Positions 9,696-18,347 of a stretch of DNA of 64,000 nt are shown here, one piece after another. The notes beneath the pieces were generated by a model. That model saw only the letters and a list, made by a program, of their open reading frames with translations. It was not told where the DNA came from and did not search any database. Location of the stretch: positions 2,200,501 to 2,264,500 of the forward strand of contig JACKKG010000001.1 in NCBI GenBank assembly GCA_020637515.1, read 5' to 3'. A program made the position numbers and the translations under genes. Each line of letters begins with the position of its first letter. The stretch's first letter is position 1. Origin of the DNA: Rhodobacter sp. Its GTDB lineage: Bacteria; Pseudomonadota; Alphaproteobacteria; Rhodobacterales; Rhodobacteraceae.

Positions 9696-10592
9696 ATGCG
9701 TCTGGAATGGCCCACCCTTGGATTGATAGCCCTGTGTTATGGCGCCTGGGCGGCGGCCGGGTTCTGGCTGTGGCCCCTCGCGCCGGTGGTGGCGCTGGCT
9801 GTGATGGCGGTGATGGCGGCGCTGCATTCCTCGTTGGTGCACGAATGCCTGCACGGCCACCCGACCCGTTCGCGGCGCGTGAACGAGGCGCTGGTTGCGC
9901 TGCCGCTGTCGCTGGCCTATCCGTTCCGGCGCTACAAGGCCACGCATTTGCAACACCACCATGACGAGCGGCTGACCGACCCGTTCGACGACCCGGAAAG
10001 CTACTATCGCGCGAAGTGGCAGTATGCGGCGCTGCCGCGCTGGCTCAAGCTCTTGCTGCGCTGGAACAACACGCTCCTGGGCCGGGTGCTGCTGGGGCCC
10101 TGGCTGGTGGCGGTGGCGTTCTTCGTCAGCGAGGCCGGGTTGTTGCGGCGCGATGTGCACGGCGTCCGGCTGGCCTGGGCGCTGCATGTGCCGGCGGCCT
10201 TGGTGGTGATCGCGCTGGTCTGGGCGATGGGCATCCCGCTGTGGCTTTATCTGCTGGGCGTGTGCTGGCCGGGCCTGTCGCTGATCGCCATCCGCACCTT
10301 TGCCGAACACCGCTGGCACGAAACGCCCGAGGGTCGCACGATCATCGTCGAACGCTCGCCGCTGGCCTGGCTGTTTCTCTACAACAACCTGCACATCGTC
10401 CATCACAAGCTGCCCTCGGCACCGTGGTATGACCTGCCGCGCCTGTATCGTGAGCGGCGTGGCGAATGGCAGGCGATGAACGGCGGCTACGTGTTCCCGA
10501 ATTATCTGGCGCTGTGGCGCCGATGGGGCCTCAGCGTGAAGGAACCGGTGGTCCACCCGGCGTTGCGCCGCGAGGCGGGGCCGGCGGCATGA
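9696..10592 (+). CDS. Membrane fatty acid desaturase/hydroxylase-like protein
   Basis: A 298-aa diiron membrane desaturase-type protein. Histidine boxes are HECLHGH (49-55), HLQHHHD (84-90) and HIVHHKLP near residue 235, with a further EHRWHE. Hydrophobic segments flank the boxes. Start ATG 9696 is chosen because GGAG (9685-9688) precedes it at good spacing; in-frame extension to GTG 9561 would run through the palindromic promoter region. Enzymes of this type desaturate or hydroxylate acyl chains or carotenoids; some act on small substrates. It overlaps the next gene by 4 bases, an odd partner for amine catabolism. Confidence 0.88.
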   Translation: MRLEWPTLGLIALCYGAWAAAGFWLWPLAPVVALAVMAVMAALHSSLVHECLHGHPTRSRRVNEALVALPLSLAYPFRRYKATHLQHHHDERLTDPFDDPESYYRAKWQYAALPRWLKLLLRWNNTLLGRVLLGPWLVAVAFFVSEAGLLRRDVHGVRLAWALHVPAALVVIALVWAMGIPLWLYLLGVCWPGLSLIAIRTFAEHRWHETPEGRTIIVERSPLAWLFLYNNLHIVHHKLPSAPWYDLPRLYRERRGEWQAMNGGYVFPNYLALWRRWGLSVKEPVVHPALRREAGPAA

Positions 10593-11296
10593 GGCTTGCC
10601 AGCCTGCCGATGTATGACTGGCCCGAGTCCCGGGACGAGACGGCCGCCACCTGGGCGCAGATCCGCGCGGCGGTCGCGGGCCTGCCGGATCTGAGCGCGC
10701 CGGACTGGGCGGCGATCGACGCCTATTGGCGCAATCCCGACCTCGTGTTCAGCCAATGCTGTTGGGGCCCTTTGTCGCTGGGTCTGATCGACTGGCTCAA
10801 GCCTTTGGCACAGCCCGATTATTCTGCGTTTGCGGGGGGCAGGGGGCCGATGTATCGGTCCGCCCTGATCGCGCGCGCGGGCCTGGCCTGTCCGGTGCCG
10901 GACACCCCCTGCGCGGCATTGCCCGACCTTCGCGGCCGGCGGTTCGCGCTGAACGGGCGCGATTCGCTGTCAGGGTTCCTGTCGGTCCAGGCCGACCTGG
11001 GCGCGGACCCCTGCGACATCGCCGCCGACTGCGTCGTGACGGGCGGCCACCGGGCATCGGTCGTGGCAGTGGCCGAGGGGCGCGCGGACATCGCCGCCAT
11101 CGACTGCCGCAGCTGGGACCTGGCGCGCCGTTTCGAACCGGCGGCGCGGGATCTGGTGGTGGTCGGCTGGACGGCGGAGCGCCCGGGCCTGCCCTATGTG
11201 ACCAGCCGCGCCACCGACCCGGCGCTGGCGGCTGCGCTGCAATCGCAATTGAGAGAACTGGGCTGCCATCCGCTGCCCCAAGGGAGAGAGACATGA
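10589..11296 (+). CDS. PhnD-like substrate-binding-fold protein without a signal peptide
   Basis: A 235-aa protein beginning MRLASLPMYDWPES, with the features of PhnD/phosphonate-type periplasmic-binding folds: a central DLRGRRFALNGRDSLSG block and a CVVTGGHRASVVAVAEGRADIAAIDC segment. No signal peptide is visible, so it is probably cytosolic. Its start overlaps the desaturase stop by 4 bases and its stop overlaps the next start by 4 bases, so all three are translated as a unit. No PhnC or PhnE partner is adjacent. A ligand-sensing or chaperone-like role is possible; function is unknown. Confidence 0.75.
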   Translation: MRLASLPMYDWPESRDETAATWAQIRAAVAGLPDLSAPDWAAIDAYWRNPDLVFSQCCWGPLSLGLIDWLKPLAQPDYSAFAGGRGPMYRSALIARAGLACPVPDTPCAALPDLRGRRFALNGRDSLSGFLSVQADLGADPCDIAADCVVTGGHRASVVAVAEGRADIAAIDCRSWDLARRFEPAARDLVVVGWTAERPGLPYVTSRATDPALAAALQSQLRELGCHPLPQGRET

Positions 11297-13842
11297 CGCG
11301 CGTATACAGGGCCGTGGTGATTGGCGGCGGGGTGGTGGGGTGTTCGGTGCTCTACCACCTGGCCAAGGCCGGGTGGAAGGACGTTCTGCTGATCGAACGG
11401 TCCGAGCTGACCTCAGGGTCGAGCTGGCACGCGGCGGGCGGGTTCCACACCCTCAACGGTGACCCGAACGTGGCCAAGTTGCAGGCCTATACCGTCTCGC
11501 TCTACGAGGAACTCGAACGCATCAGCGGCCAGTCCTGCGGCCTGCACCTGACCGGCGGCGTCATGATGGCCGACAGCCCCGAGCGGATGAACTTTCTGCG
11601 CATGGTGCAGGCGCGGGGCCGCGCCTTGGGGATGGAAACCGAACTCATCACCCCGTCCGAGGCCAAGGCGATGTTCCCGCTGATGGACGAGACGCAATTC
11701 GTCGGCGCGCTGTGGGACCCGGTCGAGGGGCACCTCGACCCCTCGGGAACGACCCACGCCTATGCCAAGGCCGCCCGCGTTCTGGGCGCCGAGATCGAGC
11801 TGCGAAACCCGGTCAAGGACATCACCCAGGACCCCGACGGCATGTGGACGCTGCACACCGTCAACGGGCCGATCCGCTGCGAACATGTCGTCAACGCCGG
11901 CGGCCTCTGGGCGCGCGAAGTGGGGCGCATGGTCGGGCTGGAACTGCCGGTGCTGGCGATGGAGCACATGTATCTGCTCACCGACTCCATGCCCGAGGTG
12001 ATCGAGTTCAACCAGTCCACCGGCCGCGAGCTGATCGGTGTCATGGACTTCAAGGGCGAGATCTACACCCGGCAGGAACGCCAGGGGATCTTGCTGGGCA
12101 CCTATGAAAAGGCCTGTGTGCCCTGGTCGCCAGTCAACACGCCCTGGGATTTCGGCCACGAACTGCTGGCCCCCGATCTGGACCGCATCGCGCCCTCGCT
12201 GGAGATCGGTTTCCGCCATTTTCCGGCCGTCGAGCGCGCGGGGATCAAGCAGATCATCAACGGCCCCTTCACCTTTGCCCCGGACGGCAACCCGCTGGTC
12301 GGGCCAGTGCCCGGGCTGACCAACTACTGGTCGGCCTGCGCGGTGATGGCGGGCTTCAGCCAGGGCGGCGGCGTGGGCCTGGTGCTGGCCAACTGGATGA
12401 CCCAGGGCGATCCCGGCCACGACGTCTTCGGCATGGACGTGTCGCGCTATGGCGAATGGGCGACGCTGCGCTACACCAATGCCAAGGTGCGCGAGAATTA
12501 CTCGCGCCGCTTCTCGATCCGCTTCCCGAACGAGGAACTGCCCGCCGCCCGCCCGCAGGAAACCACGCCGCTCTATGACATCATGGTGCGCGACAACAAC
12601 GCGGTGATGGGCGACAGCTGGGGCCTCGAGGCACCCCTGTGGTTCGCCCCCTCGGCGGCCGAGGCGCACGACATTCCCAGCTTCCACCGCTCGAACGATT
12701 TTGCGCATATCGCGCGCGAGGTGAAGGCGACCCGCGAGGGCGTCGGCGTGACCGAGATCGCGAACTTCGCCAAATACGAGGTGACCGGCCCCGGGGCCGA
12801 GGCCTGGCTCGATCACCTGATGACCAACACCATGCCCAAGGTCGGCCGCATCGTGCTGACGCCGATGCTGAACGAGCGCGGCAAGCTGATCGGCGACTTC
12901 ACCATCGCCAAGGCGGCCGAGGGGCGGTTCCTGATCTGGGGCTCGCTGGGGGCCTCGCGCTATCACATGCGCTGGTTCGAAAGCCACCTGCCCAAGGATG
13001 GCTCGGTTCGGGTGCACCGGTTCCACATGGACCTGGTCGGCCTGTCGATCTGCGGCCCGAAATCGCGCGAGGTGCTGGCCAGGCTGGTGGACGCCGATGT
13101 GTCGAATGCGGCCTTCCGCTTCATGGATTTCCGCGAAATGGATGTGGCGGCGGCGCCTTGCATGATCAACCGCATCACCTATTCGGGCGATCTGGGCTAT
13201 GAGATCTGGATGAAACCCGCCGTCCAGCGGCGCGTCTATCTGGCGATCAAGGAAGCGGGCGCGGACCTGGGCATCGTCGATTTCGGGATGCGCGCGCTTC
13301 TGTCGATGCGGCTGGAAAAGAACTTTCCGACCTGGTTCGCGGAACTCAGGCCGATCTATGGCCCGTTCGAGGGGGCGATGGACCGTTTCGTCAAGCTGCA
13401 AAAGCCCGATTTCATCGGTCGCGAGGCGGCGGTGAAGGAACGCGACGAAGGGCCCCGGCTGCGCCGCGTCTCGCTGATCGTGGACGCGGGCACGGCCGAT
13501 GTGATGGGCGACGAGCCGATCTGGGCGCGCGTGGGCGAGACCGACTATGGCACCATCGAACAGCCGCACGGCTACGGCGCGCCCCGCTTCGACGCCGCGG
13601 GCCAGGAACTGGCCAAGCCCGACCCCGCGCGCGACGGCGAATGGCGGGTCGTGGGCTGGGTGACCTCGGGCGGATACGCGCATTATGTCGGGGCATCGAT
13701 GGCGCAGGGCTATTTGCCCGCCGCGCTGGCCGGCGAGGGGGCCGAGGGGCTGTTCCAGGTCGAGATCATGGGCGAACGGCGCGCGGCCCGCATCGCGCTG
13801 GAGCCGCCCTTCGATCCCGAGGGCGCGAGGATGCGGATGTGA
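11293..13842 (+). CDS. FAD-dependent dimethylglycine/sarcosine dehydrogenase-like protein (DAO-GcvT fusion)
   Basis: An 849-aa two-module flavoprotein. The N-terminal half is a D-amino-acid-oxidase-like FAD domain with VIGGGVVGCSVL and SGSSWHAAGG; H46 corresponds to the histidine that binds FAD covalently in dimethylglycine dehydrogenase. The C-terminal half (about 430-849) is a GcvT/aminomethyltransferase fold that normally passes the released one-carbon unit to tetrahydrofolate. Expected reaction: oxidative N-demethylation of a secondary or tertiary amine. The start ATG overlaps the preceding stop (ATGA). A longer frame from 10726 overlaps the PhnD-like gene and is rejected. Confidence 0.92.
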   Translation: MTRVYRAVVIGGGVVGCSVLYHLAKAGWKDVLLIERSELTSGSSWHAAGGFHTLNGDPNVAKLQAYTVSLYEELERISGQSCGLHLTGGVMMADSPERMNFLRMVQARGRALGMETELITPSEAKAMFPLMDETQFVGALWDPVEGHLDPSGTTHAYAKAARVLGAEIELRNPVKDITQDPDGMWTLHTVNGPIRCEHVVNAGGLWAREVGRMVGLELPVLAMEHMYLLTDSMPEVIEFNQSTGRELIGVMDFKGEIYTRQERQGILLGTYEKACVPWSPVNTPWDFGHELLAPDLDRIAPSLEIGFRHFPAVERAGIKQIINGPFTFAPDGNPLVGPVPGLTNYWSACAVMAGFSQGGGVGLVLANWMTQGDPGHDVFGMDVSRYGEWATLRYTNAKVRENYSRRFSIRFPNEELPAARPQETTPLYDIMVRDNNAVMGDSWGLEAPLWFAPSAAEAHDIPSFHRSNDFAHIAREVKATREGVGVTEIANFAKYEVTGPGAEAWLDHLMTNTMPKVGRIVLTPMLNERGKLIGDFTIAKAAEGRFLIWGSLGASRYHMRWFESHLPKDGSVRVHRFHMDLVGLSICGPKSREVLARLVDADVSNAAFRFMDFREMDVAAAPCMINRITYSGDLGYEIWMKPAVQRRVYLAIKEAGADLGIVDFGMRALLSMRLEKNFPTWFAELRPIYGPFEGAMDRFVKLQKPDFIGREAAVKERDEGPRLRRVSLIVDAGTADVMGDEPIWARVGETDYGTIEQPHGYGAPRFDAAGQELAKPDPARDGEWRVVGWVTSGGYAHYVGASMAQGYLPAALAGEGAEGLFQVEIMGERRAARIALEPPFDPEGARMRM

Positions 13843-13860
13843 GCACCGGGTGGCGGTCCT

Positions 13861-13967
13861 CGGGGGCATCGAGCCCCCTCGGCCCGCCCGGGGGCGGCCC
13901 CGGTCCCCGCCGGGAGGGTTGTCCACCCTCCCGGTCCCGCCCGGAGGATATTTCCGGCACAAAGAGC
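13861..13967 (+). repeat. Dispersed GC-rich hairpin repeat, copy 2
   Basis: Begins CGGGGGCATCGAGCCCCCTC, identical to copy 1 over this stretch. It continues to a GGGAGGGT-n-ACCCTCCC hairpin and ends with the boxes GGAGGATATTT and GGCACAAAGAG. It fills most of the spacer between the flavoprotein and alcohol dehydrogenase genes and could act as a terminator-like or mRNA-stabilising element. Confidence 0.85.
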
Positions 13968-14029
13968 GCGGCGGTTGCGCGGCTGCGCAGGCGCGTGTTT
14001 TCTGGTGGCGTCACATTCGGAGATCGCCC

Positions 14030-15118
14030 ATGAAAGCCGCTGTCTGCCATGCCTTTGGCGCCCCCTTGACCCTGGAAGAGGTTGTCCTGCGTCCGCCGGG
14101 CCACGGGGAGGTGCGCGTCGCCATCGAGGCGGTGGCGATCTGCCATTCCGACATCGGCTATCTTGACGGTCTTTGGGCCAGCCGGCTGCCGGCGGTCTAT
14201 GGGCACGAGGCCGCCGGCCGCGTCGTGGAACTGGGCGCCGGTGTGCAGGGGATCGCGCCCGGCGACGCGGTGGTGGTGTCGATGATCCGCGCCTGCGGTC
14301 AGTGCCGCGCCTGCCGCACCGGGAAGCCCTATCTCTGCGCCACGCCCTATGACCGCGGCAACGGCGTGCTCAGCCTGCCGGACGGCAGCGTGGTCGAACA
14401 CGGCCTGGCGACCGGCGGCTTTGCCGAGGAATGCGTGGTGCACGCCAGCCAGGTCGCCCCGATTCCCGACGATCTGCCGATGGAACTGGGCGCGTTGCTG
14501 GCCTGCGGTGTCATCACCGGCGCCGGCGCCGTCATCAACACCGCAAAGGTCGAGCCGGGTGCGACGGTCGTGGTGATCGGCGCGGGGGGCGTGGGGCTGA
14601 ATGCCATCCAGGGCGCGCGTCTGGCGGGCGCCGCGCGCGTCATCGCCATCGACCTGGCGCCGGAAAAGCTGGACGCCGCGCGCGAATTCGGTGCGACCGA
14701 CGTGCTGCGCGCCGACATGAAGGGACTGCGCCGGGCCGTGATGGGGCTGACCGACGGGCTGGGGGCGGATTACGTGCTGGTCGCCGTCGGTGCGATCGCG
14801 GCTTATAATCAGGCGTCGTCGCTGGCCTGCAAGGGCGGCACCGTGGTGATGGTGGGGATGCCGCCCTCGGGCGCCCGGATGGAGATCGAGCCGGTGATCG
14901 CGGCCGCCACCGCGCAGACGCTGAAAGGCAGTTTCATGGGGGCGAGCGTGGTGCAGCGCGACGTGCCCTATCTGGTGGCGATGTGGCGCCAGGGCCGGCT
15001 GAAGCTGGAGGAGCTGATCACCGCGCGCTACCGGTTCGATCAGATCAACGACGCCATCGCCGATGCCCGTCAGGGCCACGTCCGGCGCAACGTCATCATC
15101 ATGGAGAAACGTGGGTGA
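14030..15118 (+). CDS. Zinc-dependent alcohol dehydrogenase (MDR family)
   Basis: A 362-aa medium-chain dehydrogenase/reductase. The catalytic zinc motif is in AICHSDIGY and GHEAAGRV, the structural zinc cluster of four cysteines is in CGQCRACRTGKPYLC, and the nucleotide-binding glycine motif is in VVIGAGGVGLNAIQG. It oxidises or reduces an alcohol/aldehyde with NAD(P); formaldehyde-glutathione adduct dehydrogenases share this layout, but the substrate cannot be called. It overlaps the enolase-superfamily gene by 4 bases, which points to consecutive steps of one pathway. The translation extending upstream from 13685 crosses the repeat and is not coding. Confidence 0.9.
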   Translation: MKAAVCHAFGAPLTLEEVVLRPPGHGEVRVAIEAVAICHSDIGYLDGLWASRLPAVYGHEAAGRVVELGAGVQGIAPGDAVVVSMIRACGQCRACRTGKPYLCATPYDRGNGVLSLPDGSVVEHGLATGGFAEECVVHASQVAPIPDDLPMELGALLACGVITGAGAVINTAKVEPGATVVVIGAGGVGLNAIQGARLAGAARVIAIDLAPEKLDAAREFGATDVLRADMKGLRRAVMGLTDGLGADYVLVAVGAIAAYNQASSLACKGGTVVMVGMPPSGARMEIEPVIAAATAQTLKGSFMGASVVQRDVPYLVAMWRQGRLKLEELITARYRFDQINDAIADARQGHVRRNVIIMEKRG

Positions 15119-16347
15119 AGCTCAGCGATCTCGAGGTTCTGGTCATCGGCACGCCGCCCCCGGGCTGGGGCGGGCAATACTGGCTGATCGTCCGGTTGAC
15201 CACCGACAACGGCCTCGTCGGCTGGGGCGAGGTCTACGCGGCCTCGGTCGGGCCCAAAGCGATGGTCGCGGTGATCGAGGACGTGTTCCAGCGCCACATG
15301 CTGGGCGAGAACCCCGAGAACATCGAACGGATGTTCCGGCGGGCCTATTCCGCGGGGTTCACGCAGCGCCCGGATCTGACGGTGATGGGGGCGTTCTCGG
15401 GCCTCGAGATGGCCTGCTGGGACATCCTGGGCAAGGCGCACGACCGGCCGGTGCACGCGCTGCTGGGCGGGCGGATGAACGACCGGCTGCGGGCCTATAC
15501 CTATCTCTATCCGCTCGACGGTATGGATGCGCGGGCCTTCTGGACCTCGCCCGAGATGCAGGCCGAGGCCGCCGAGGCCGCCGTCGCCCAGGGCTTTACC
15601 GCGATCAAGTTCGACCCGGCCGGGCCCTATACCATTCACGGCGGGCACCAGCCCGCGCTTTACGACATCGACCTCAGCGTGCGGATGTGCGCGGCGATCC
15701 GCAAGGCGGTCGGCAATCGCGCCGATCTGCTGTTCGGCACCCACGGTCAGTTCACCCCCTCGGGCGCGATCCGGCTGGGGCAGGCGCTGGAACCCTACAG
15801 CCCGCTGTGGTTCGAGGAACCGATCCCGCCCGACAACCTGCTGGATTTCGCCCAGGTGGCGCAAGCGGTCCGCATCCCGCTGGCCACCGGCGAGCGGATG
15901 ACCACCAAGGCCGAGTTCGGCACGCTTCTGCGCACCGGCGGGGCGGCGATCCTGCAACCGGCGCTGGGCCGCTCGGGCGGTATCCTCGAGACCAAGAAGA
16001 TCGCCGCTCTGGCCGAGGCGTTCGGCGCGCAGGTGGCGCCGCATCTCTACGCCGGCCCGGTGGAATGGGCGGCGAACATCCAGTTGGGCGCGACCTTGCC
16101 CAACCTTCTGTTGATCGAGACGATCCAGACCGGCGGCGCGTTCCACCTGCCGCTCATCCGCCATTCGCTGCGGGTCGAGGACGGCCATATCCCGGTGCCG
16201 ACCGCGCCGGGCCTGGGCATCGATTTTGACGAGGACCTGGCGCGGGCGCATCCCTACACGGGCGACGCCCTGCATTTGCAGATGCAGGAAGCGCCCTGTG
16301 ACTATGCCGTGGCGAACGCGTTTCAGGGGGGCGCGCCGCGTGACTGA
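15115..16347 (+). CDS. Mandelate racemase/muconate lactonizing enzyme family (enolase superfamily) protein
   Basis: A 410-aa enolase-superfamily protein, probably a sugar-acid dehydratase or an epimerase. The barrel has K165-F-D167, then FGTHGQF around H210, FEEP at 233-236, ATGER with E260 and APH with H310. Where most relatives carry an Asp as first metal ligand two residues before HG, this protein has Gly (GTHG), so metal binding may differ. Start is GTG 15115, supported by GGAGA at 15103-15107; it overlaps the dehydrogenase stop by 4 bases. The neighbouring importer could bring in its substrate. Confidence 0.88.
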   Translation: MKLSDLEVLVIGTPPPGWGGQYWLIVRLTTDNGLVGWGEVYAASVGPKAMVAVIEDVFQRHMLGENPENIERMFRRAYSAGFTQRPDLTVMGAFSGLEMACWDILGKAHDRPVHALLGGRMNDRLRAYTYLYPLDGMDARAFWTSPEMQAEAAEAAVAQGFTAIKFDPAGPYTIHGGHQPALYDIDLSVRMCAAIRKAVGNRADLLFGTHGQFTPSGAIRLGQALEPYSPLWFEEPIPPDNLLDFAQVAQAVRIPLATGERMTTKAEFGTLLRTGGAAILQPALGRSGGILETKKIAALAEAFGAQVAPHLYAGPVEWAANIQLGATLPNLLLIETIQTGGAFHLPLIRHSLRVEDGHIPVPTAPGLGIDFDEDLARAHPYTGDALHLQMQEAPCDYAVANAFQGGAPRD

Positions 16348-16522
16348 ATCCCCGGCGTGCGCTCGCATATCCATGACGACAAATCCGGGTTAAGCCGGGG
16401 GGAGGGGGAAAATCAGGTTGAAAATCGTGGCCTGTCGCGTTTGGATAGGGACAGGTCGTAAATGAGACGGCGTTGGCAAGGCCCATGGGGCGCTCTTTGG
16501 ACGGAGCTCGGTCATGGTTTCC

Positions 16523-16537
16523 CTTGCGGAACGCAAG
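16523..16537 (+). promoter_or_regulatory. Stem-loop in the leader of the binding-protein gene
   Basis: CTTGCG-GAA-CGCAAG, a perfect 6-base stem with a 3-base loop, ends 23 bases before the ATG and just upstream of the GGGAGA ribosome site. It may affect translation or mRNA stability. The rest of the 213-base spacer shows only a possible TTGAAA box followed 17 bases later by TTGGAT. Confidence 0.4.
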
Positions 16538-16560
16538 CCGAGACAACAGGGAGAACACAA

Positions 16561-18207
16561 ATGAAAGACGTTACCGAAACCGCGCTGGGCCGGGTGCATC
16601 CTGCCGCCGAAATCTATCTGCGCGACCATGCTGCCGGCAAGCTGAGCCGGCGCGAATTCCTGACCCGCACGACCGCGCTGGGCGTGGCCGCGACCGCCGC
16701 CTACGGGATGCTGGGCATGATCGCCCCGGAAGCCCGCGCCGAGGACATGACCCCGGTCATGGGCGGCACGCTGAAGATGCAGATGTCGATCAAGGCGCAG
16801 CGCGACCCGCGCACCTGGGACTGGTCGGAACTGGCCAACGCCTGCCGCGGCTGGCTGGAATACCTGGTCGATTACGACCGTGACGGCACGCTGAAGCCGG
16901 TGCTGCTGGAAAGCTGGGAAGCCAGCGAGGACGCCAAGGTCTACACCTTGCACGTGCGCCAGGGTGTGACCTGGAGCAACGGCGATGCCTTCACCGCGCA
17001 GGACGTCGCGCACAACCTCAACCGCTGGTGCGACGGCTCGGTCGAGGGCAACTCGATGGCGACCCGCATGGCCGCGCTGATGGACAACAACGCCCCGCGT
17101 GACGGCGCCATCGAGGTGGTCGATGACCACACCGTCCGCCTGCACCTGAACCAGCCCGACATCGCGCTGATCGTGTCGATGACCGACTATCCGGCGGCCG
17201 TCGTCCACCCGTCGTTCAGCGGCAACGATCCCGTGGCCGAACCGATCGGCACCGGCCCCTACCGCCCGGTGAGCTACGAGCCCGGCATCGGCGCCGTGGT
17301 CGAGCGCAACACCGACCACACCTGGTGGAATGCCGGCAACGGCGCCTGGCTTGATCGGATCGAGTTCGTGGACCTTGGCACCGATCCGGCCGCCTGGGTC
17401 GCCGCCGCCGAAGCAGGCGAGATCGATCTGAACTATCAGGCGCAGGGCGACATCATCGACATCTTCGATTCGATCGGGATGCCGCGCAGCGAGGCCGTCA
17501 CCGCCGCCACCATCGCGGTGCGCTTCAACCAGGACAGCGAGCCCTACAACAACGTCGCGGTGCGCCGGGCCCTGCAAAAGGCCGTGAACAACGCCGTGGT
17601 GCTGGAGCTGGGCTACAACGACCTGGGGACCGTGGCCGAAAACCACCACGTCTGCCCGATTCATCCGGAATACGCCGAACTGGCGCCGCTGGTGGTCGAT
17701 GGTGCGGCCGCCCGGGCCGAGATCGAGGCTGCCGGTTTCGGCGATTACGAGTTCGAGCTGATCTCGATCGACGAGCCCTGGCAGGCGGAAACCTGCGACG
17801 CGGTGGCCGCGCAGATCCGTGACGCCGGGATCAACATCAAGCGGACGATCCTGCCGGGTGCGACCTTCTGGAACGACTGGACGAAGTATCCGTTCTCGGC
17901 GACGGAATGGAACATGCGTCCCCTGGGCGTGCAGGTGCTGAACCTGGCCTATCGTTCGGGCGTGCCGTGGAACGAATCGGCCTTTGCGAATGCCGAGTTC
18001 GACGCGCTTCTGGATCAGGCCAACGGGATCGCCGATGCCGACGCGCGCCGCGAGGTGATGCGCCAGATCGAAACGATCATGCAAACCGAGGGTGTGCTGA
18101 TCCAGCCCTACTGGCGCTCGATCTTCCGCAACGCGGCCGAAAACGTCCACGGGGCCGAAATGCACCCGACCTTCGTGGTGGACTACGTCAACTACTGGAA
18201 GTCGTAA
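16561..18207 (+). CDS. Periplasmic substrate-binding protein of oligopeptide/DppA-type ABC transporter, Tat-exported
   Basis: A 548-aa extracellular solute-binding protein family 5 member. The leader carries a twin-arginine motif SRREFL (R30-R31), a hydrophobic stretch and an A-x-A site near residue 60, so export of the folded protein by Tat is expected. Mature-domain features include the ESWEASEDAKVYTLHVRQGV block and TGPYRPVSYEPG, both standard in this family. Start ATG 16561 has GGGAGA upstream. It opens the importer operon. Ligand could be a peptide, an opine or a modified amino acid; family 5 does not allow a finer call. Confidence 0.92.
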   Translation: MKDVTETALGRVHPAAEIYLRDHAAGKLSRREFLTRTTALGVAATAAYGMLGMIAPEARAEDMTPVMGGTLKMQMSIKAQRDPRTWDWSELANACRGWLEYLVDYDRDGTLKPVLLESWEASEDAKVYTLHVRQGVTWSNGDAFTAQDVAHNLNRWCDGSVEGNSMATRMAALMDNNAPRDGAIEVVDDHTVRLHLNQPDIALIVSMTDYPAAVVHPSFSGNDPVAEPIGTGPYRPVSYEPGIGAVVERNTDHTWWNAGNGAWLDRIEFVDLGTDPAAWVAAAEAGEIDLNYQAQGDIIDIFDSIGMPRSEAVTAATIAVRFNQDSEPYNNVAVRRALQKAVNNAVVLELGYNDLGTVAENHHVCPIHPEYAELAPLVVDGAAARAEIEAAGFGDYEFELISIDEPWQAETCDAVAAQIRDAGINIKRTILPGATFWNDWTKYPFSATEWNMRPLGVQVLNLAYRSGVPWNESAFANAEFDALLDQANGIADADARREVMRQIETIMQTEGVLIQPYWRSIFRNAAENVHGAEMHPTFVVDYVNYWKS

Positions 18208-18222
18208 GCGATTTCCGATCGG

Positions 18223-18249
18223 GCGGGGCGCTGCTTTCCGGCGCCCCGC
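18223..18249 (+). promoter_or_regulatory. Strong stem-loop after the binding-protein gene
   Basis: GCGGGGCGC and GCGCCCCGC form a perfect 9-base stem around a 9-base loop, 15 bases after the binding-protein stop. There is no U-run. Such hairpins often protect the upstream mRNA and lower expression of the downstream permeases. Confidence 0.6.
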
Positions 18250-18301
18250 TGCCTAGCCTGTTCTTTGGTCCCTTTGGGCCCCCTTCGCCGCCGCGGCGCA
18301 A

Positions 18302-18322
18302 GGGATGATTTCGTATCATCCC
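18302..18322 (+). promoter_or_regulatory. Second stem-loop before the permease gene
   Basis: GGGATGAT-TTCGT-ATCATCCC forms a perfect 8-base stem with a UUCG-like loop, 25 bases before the permease ATG. With the stem-loop at 18223 it makes a double hairpin in the binding protein to permease spacer. Confidence 0.6.
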
Positions 18323-18347
18323 GGCGCGGCCCGCCATAGGAGACGCC

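Noticed and set aside
11413..13962. 849-codon open frame on the minus strand across the flavoprotein gene
   Set aside because: It mirrors a well-supported gene with clear FAD and GcvT motifs; the product is rich in His, Arg and Gln and has no family features, as expected for the antisense of high-GC3 coding DNA.
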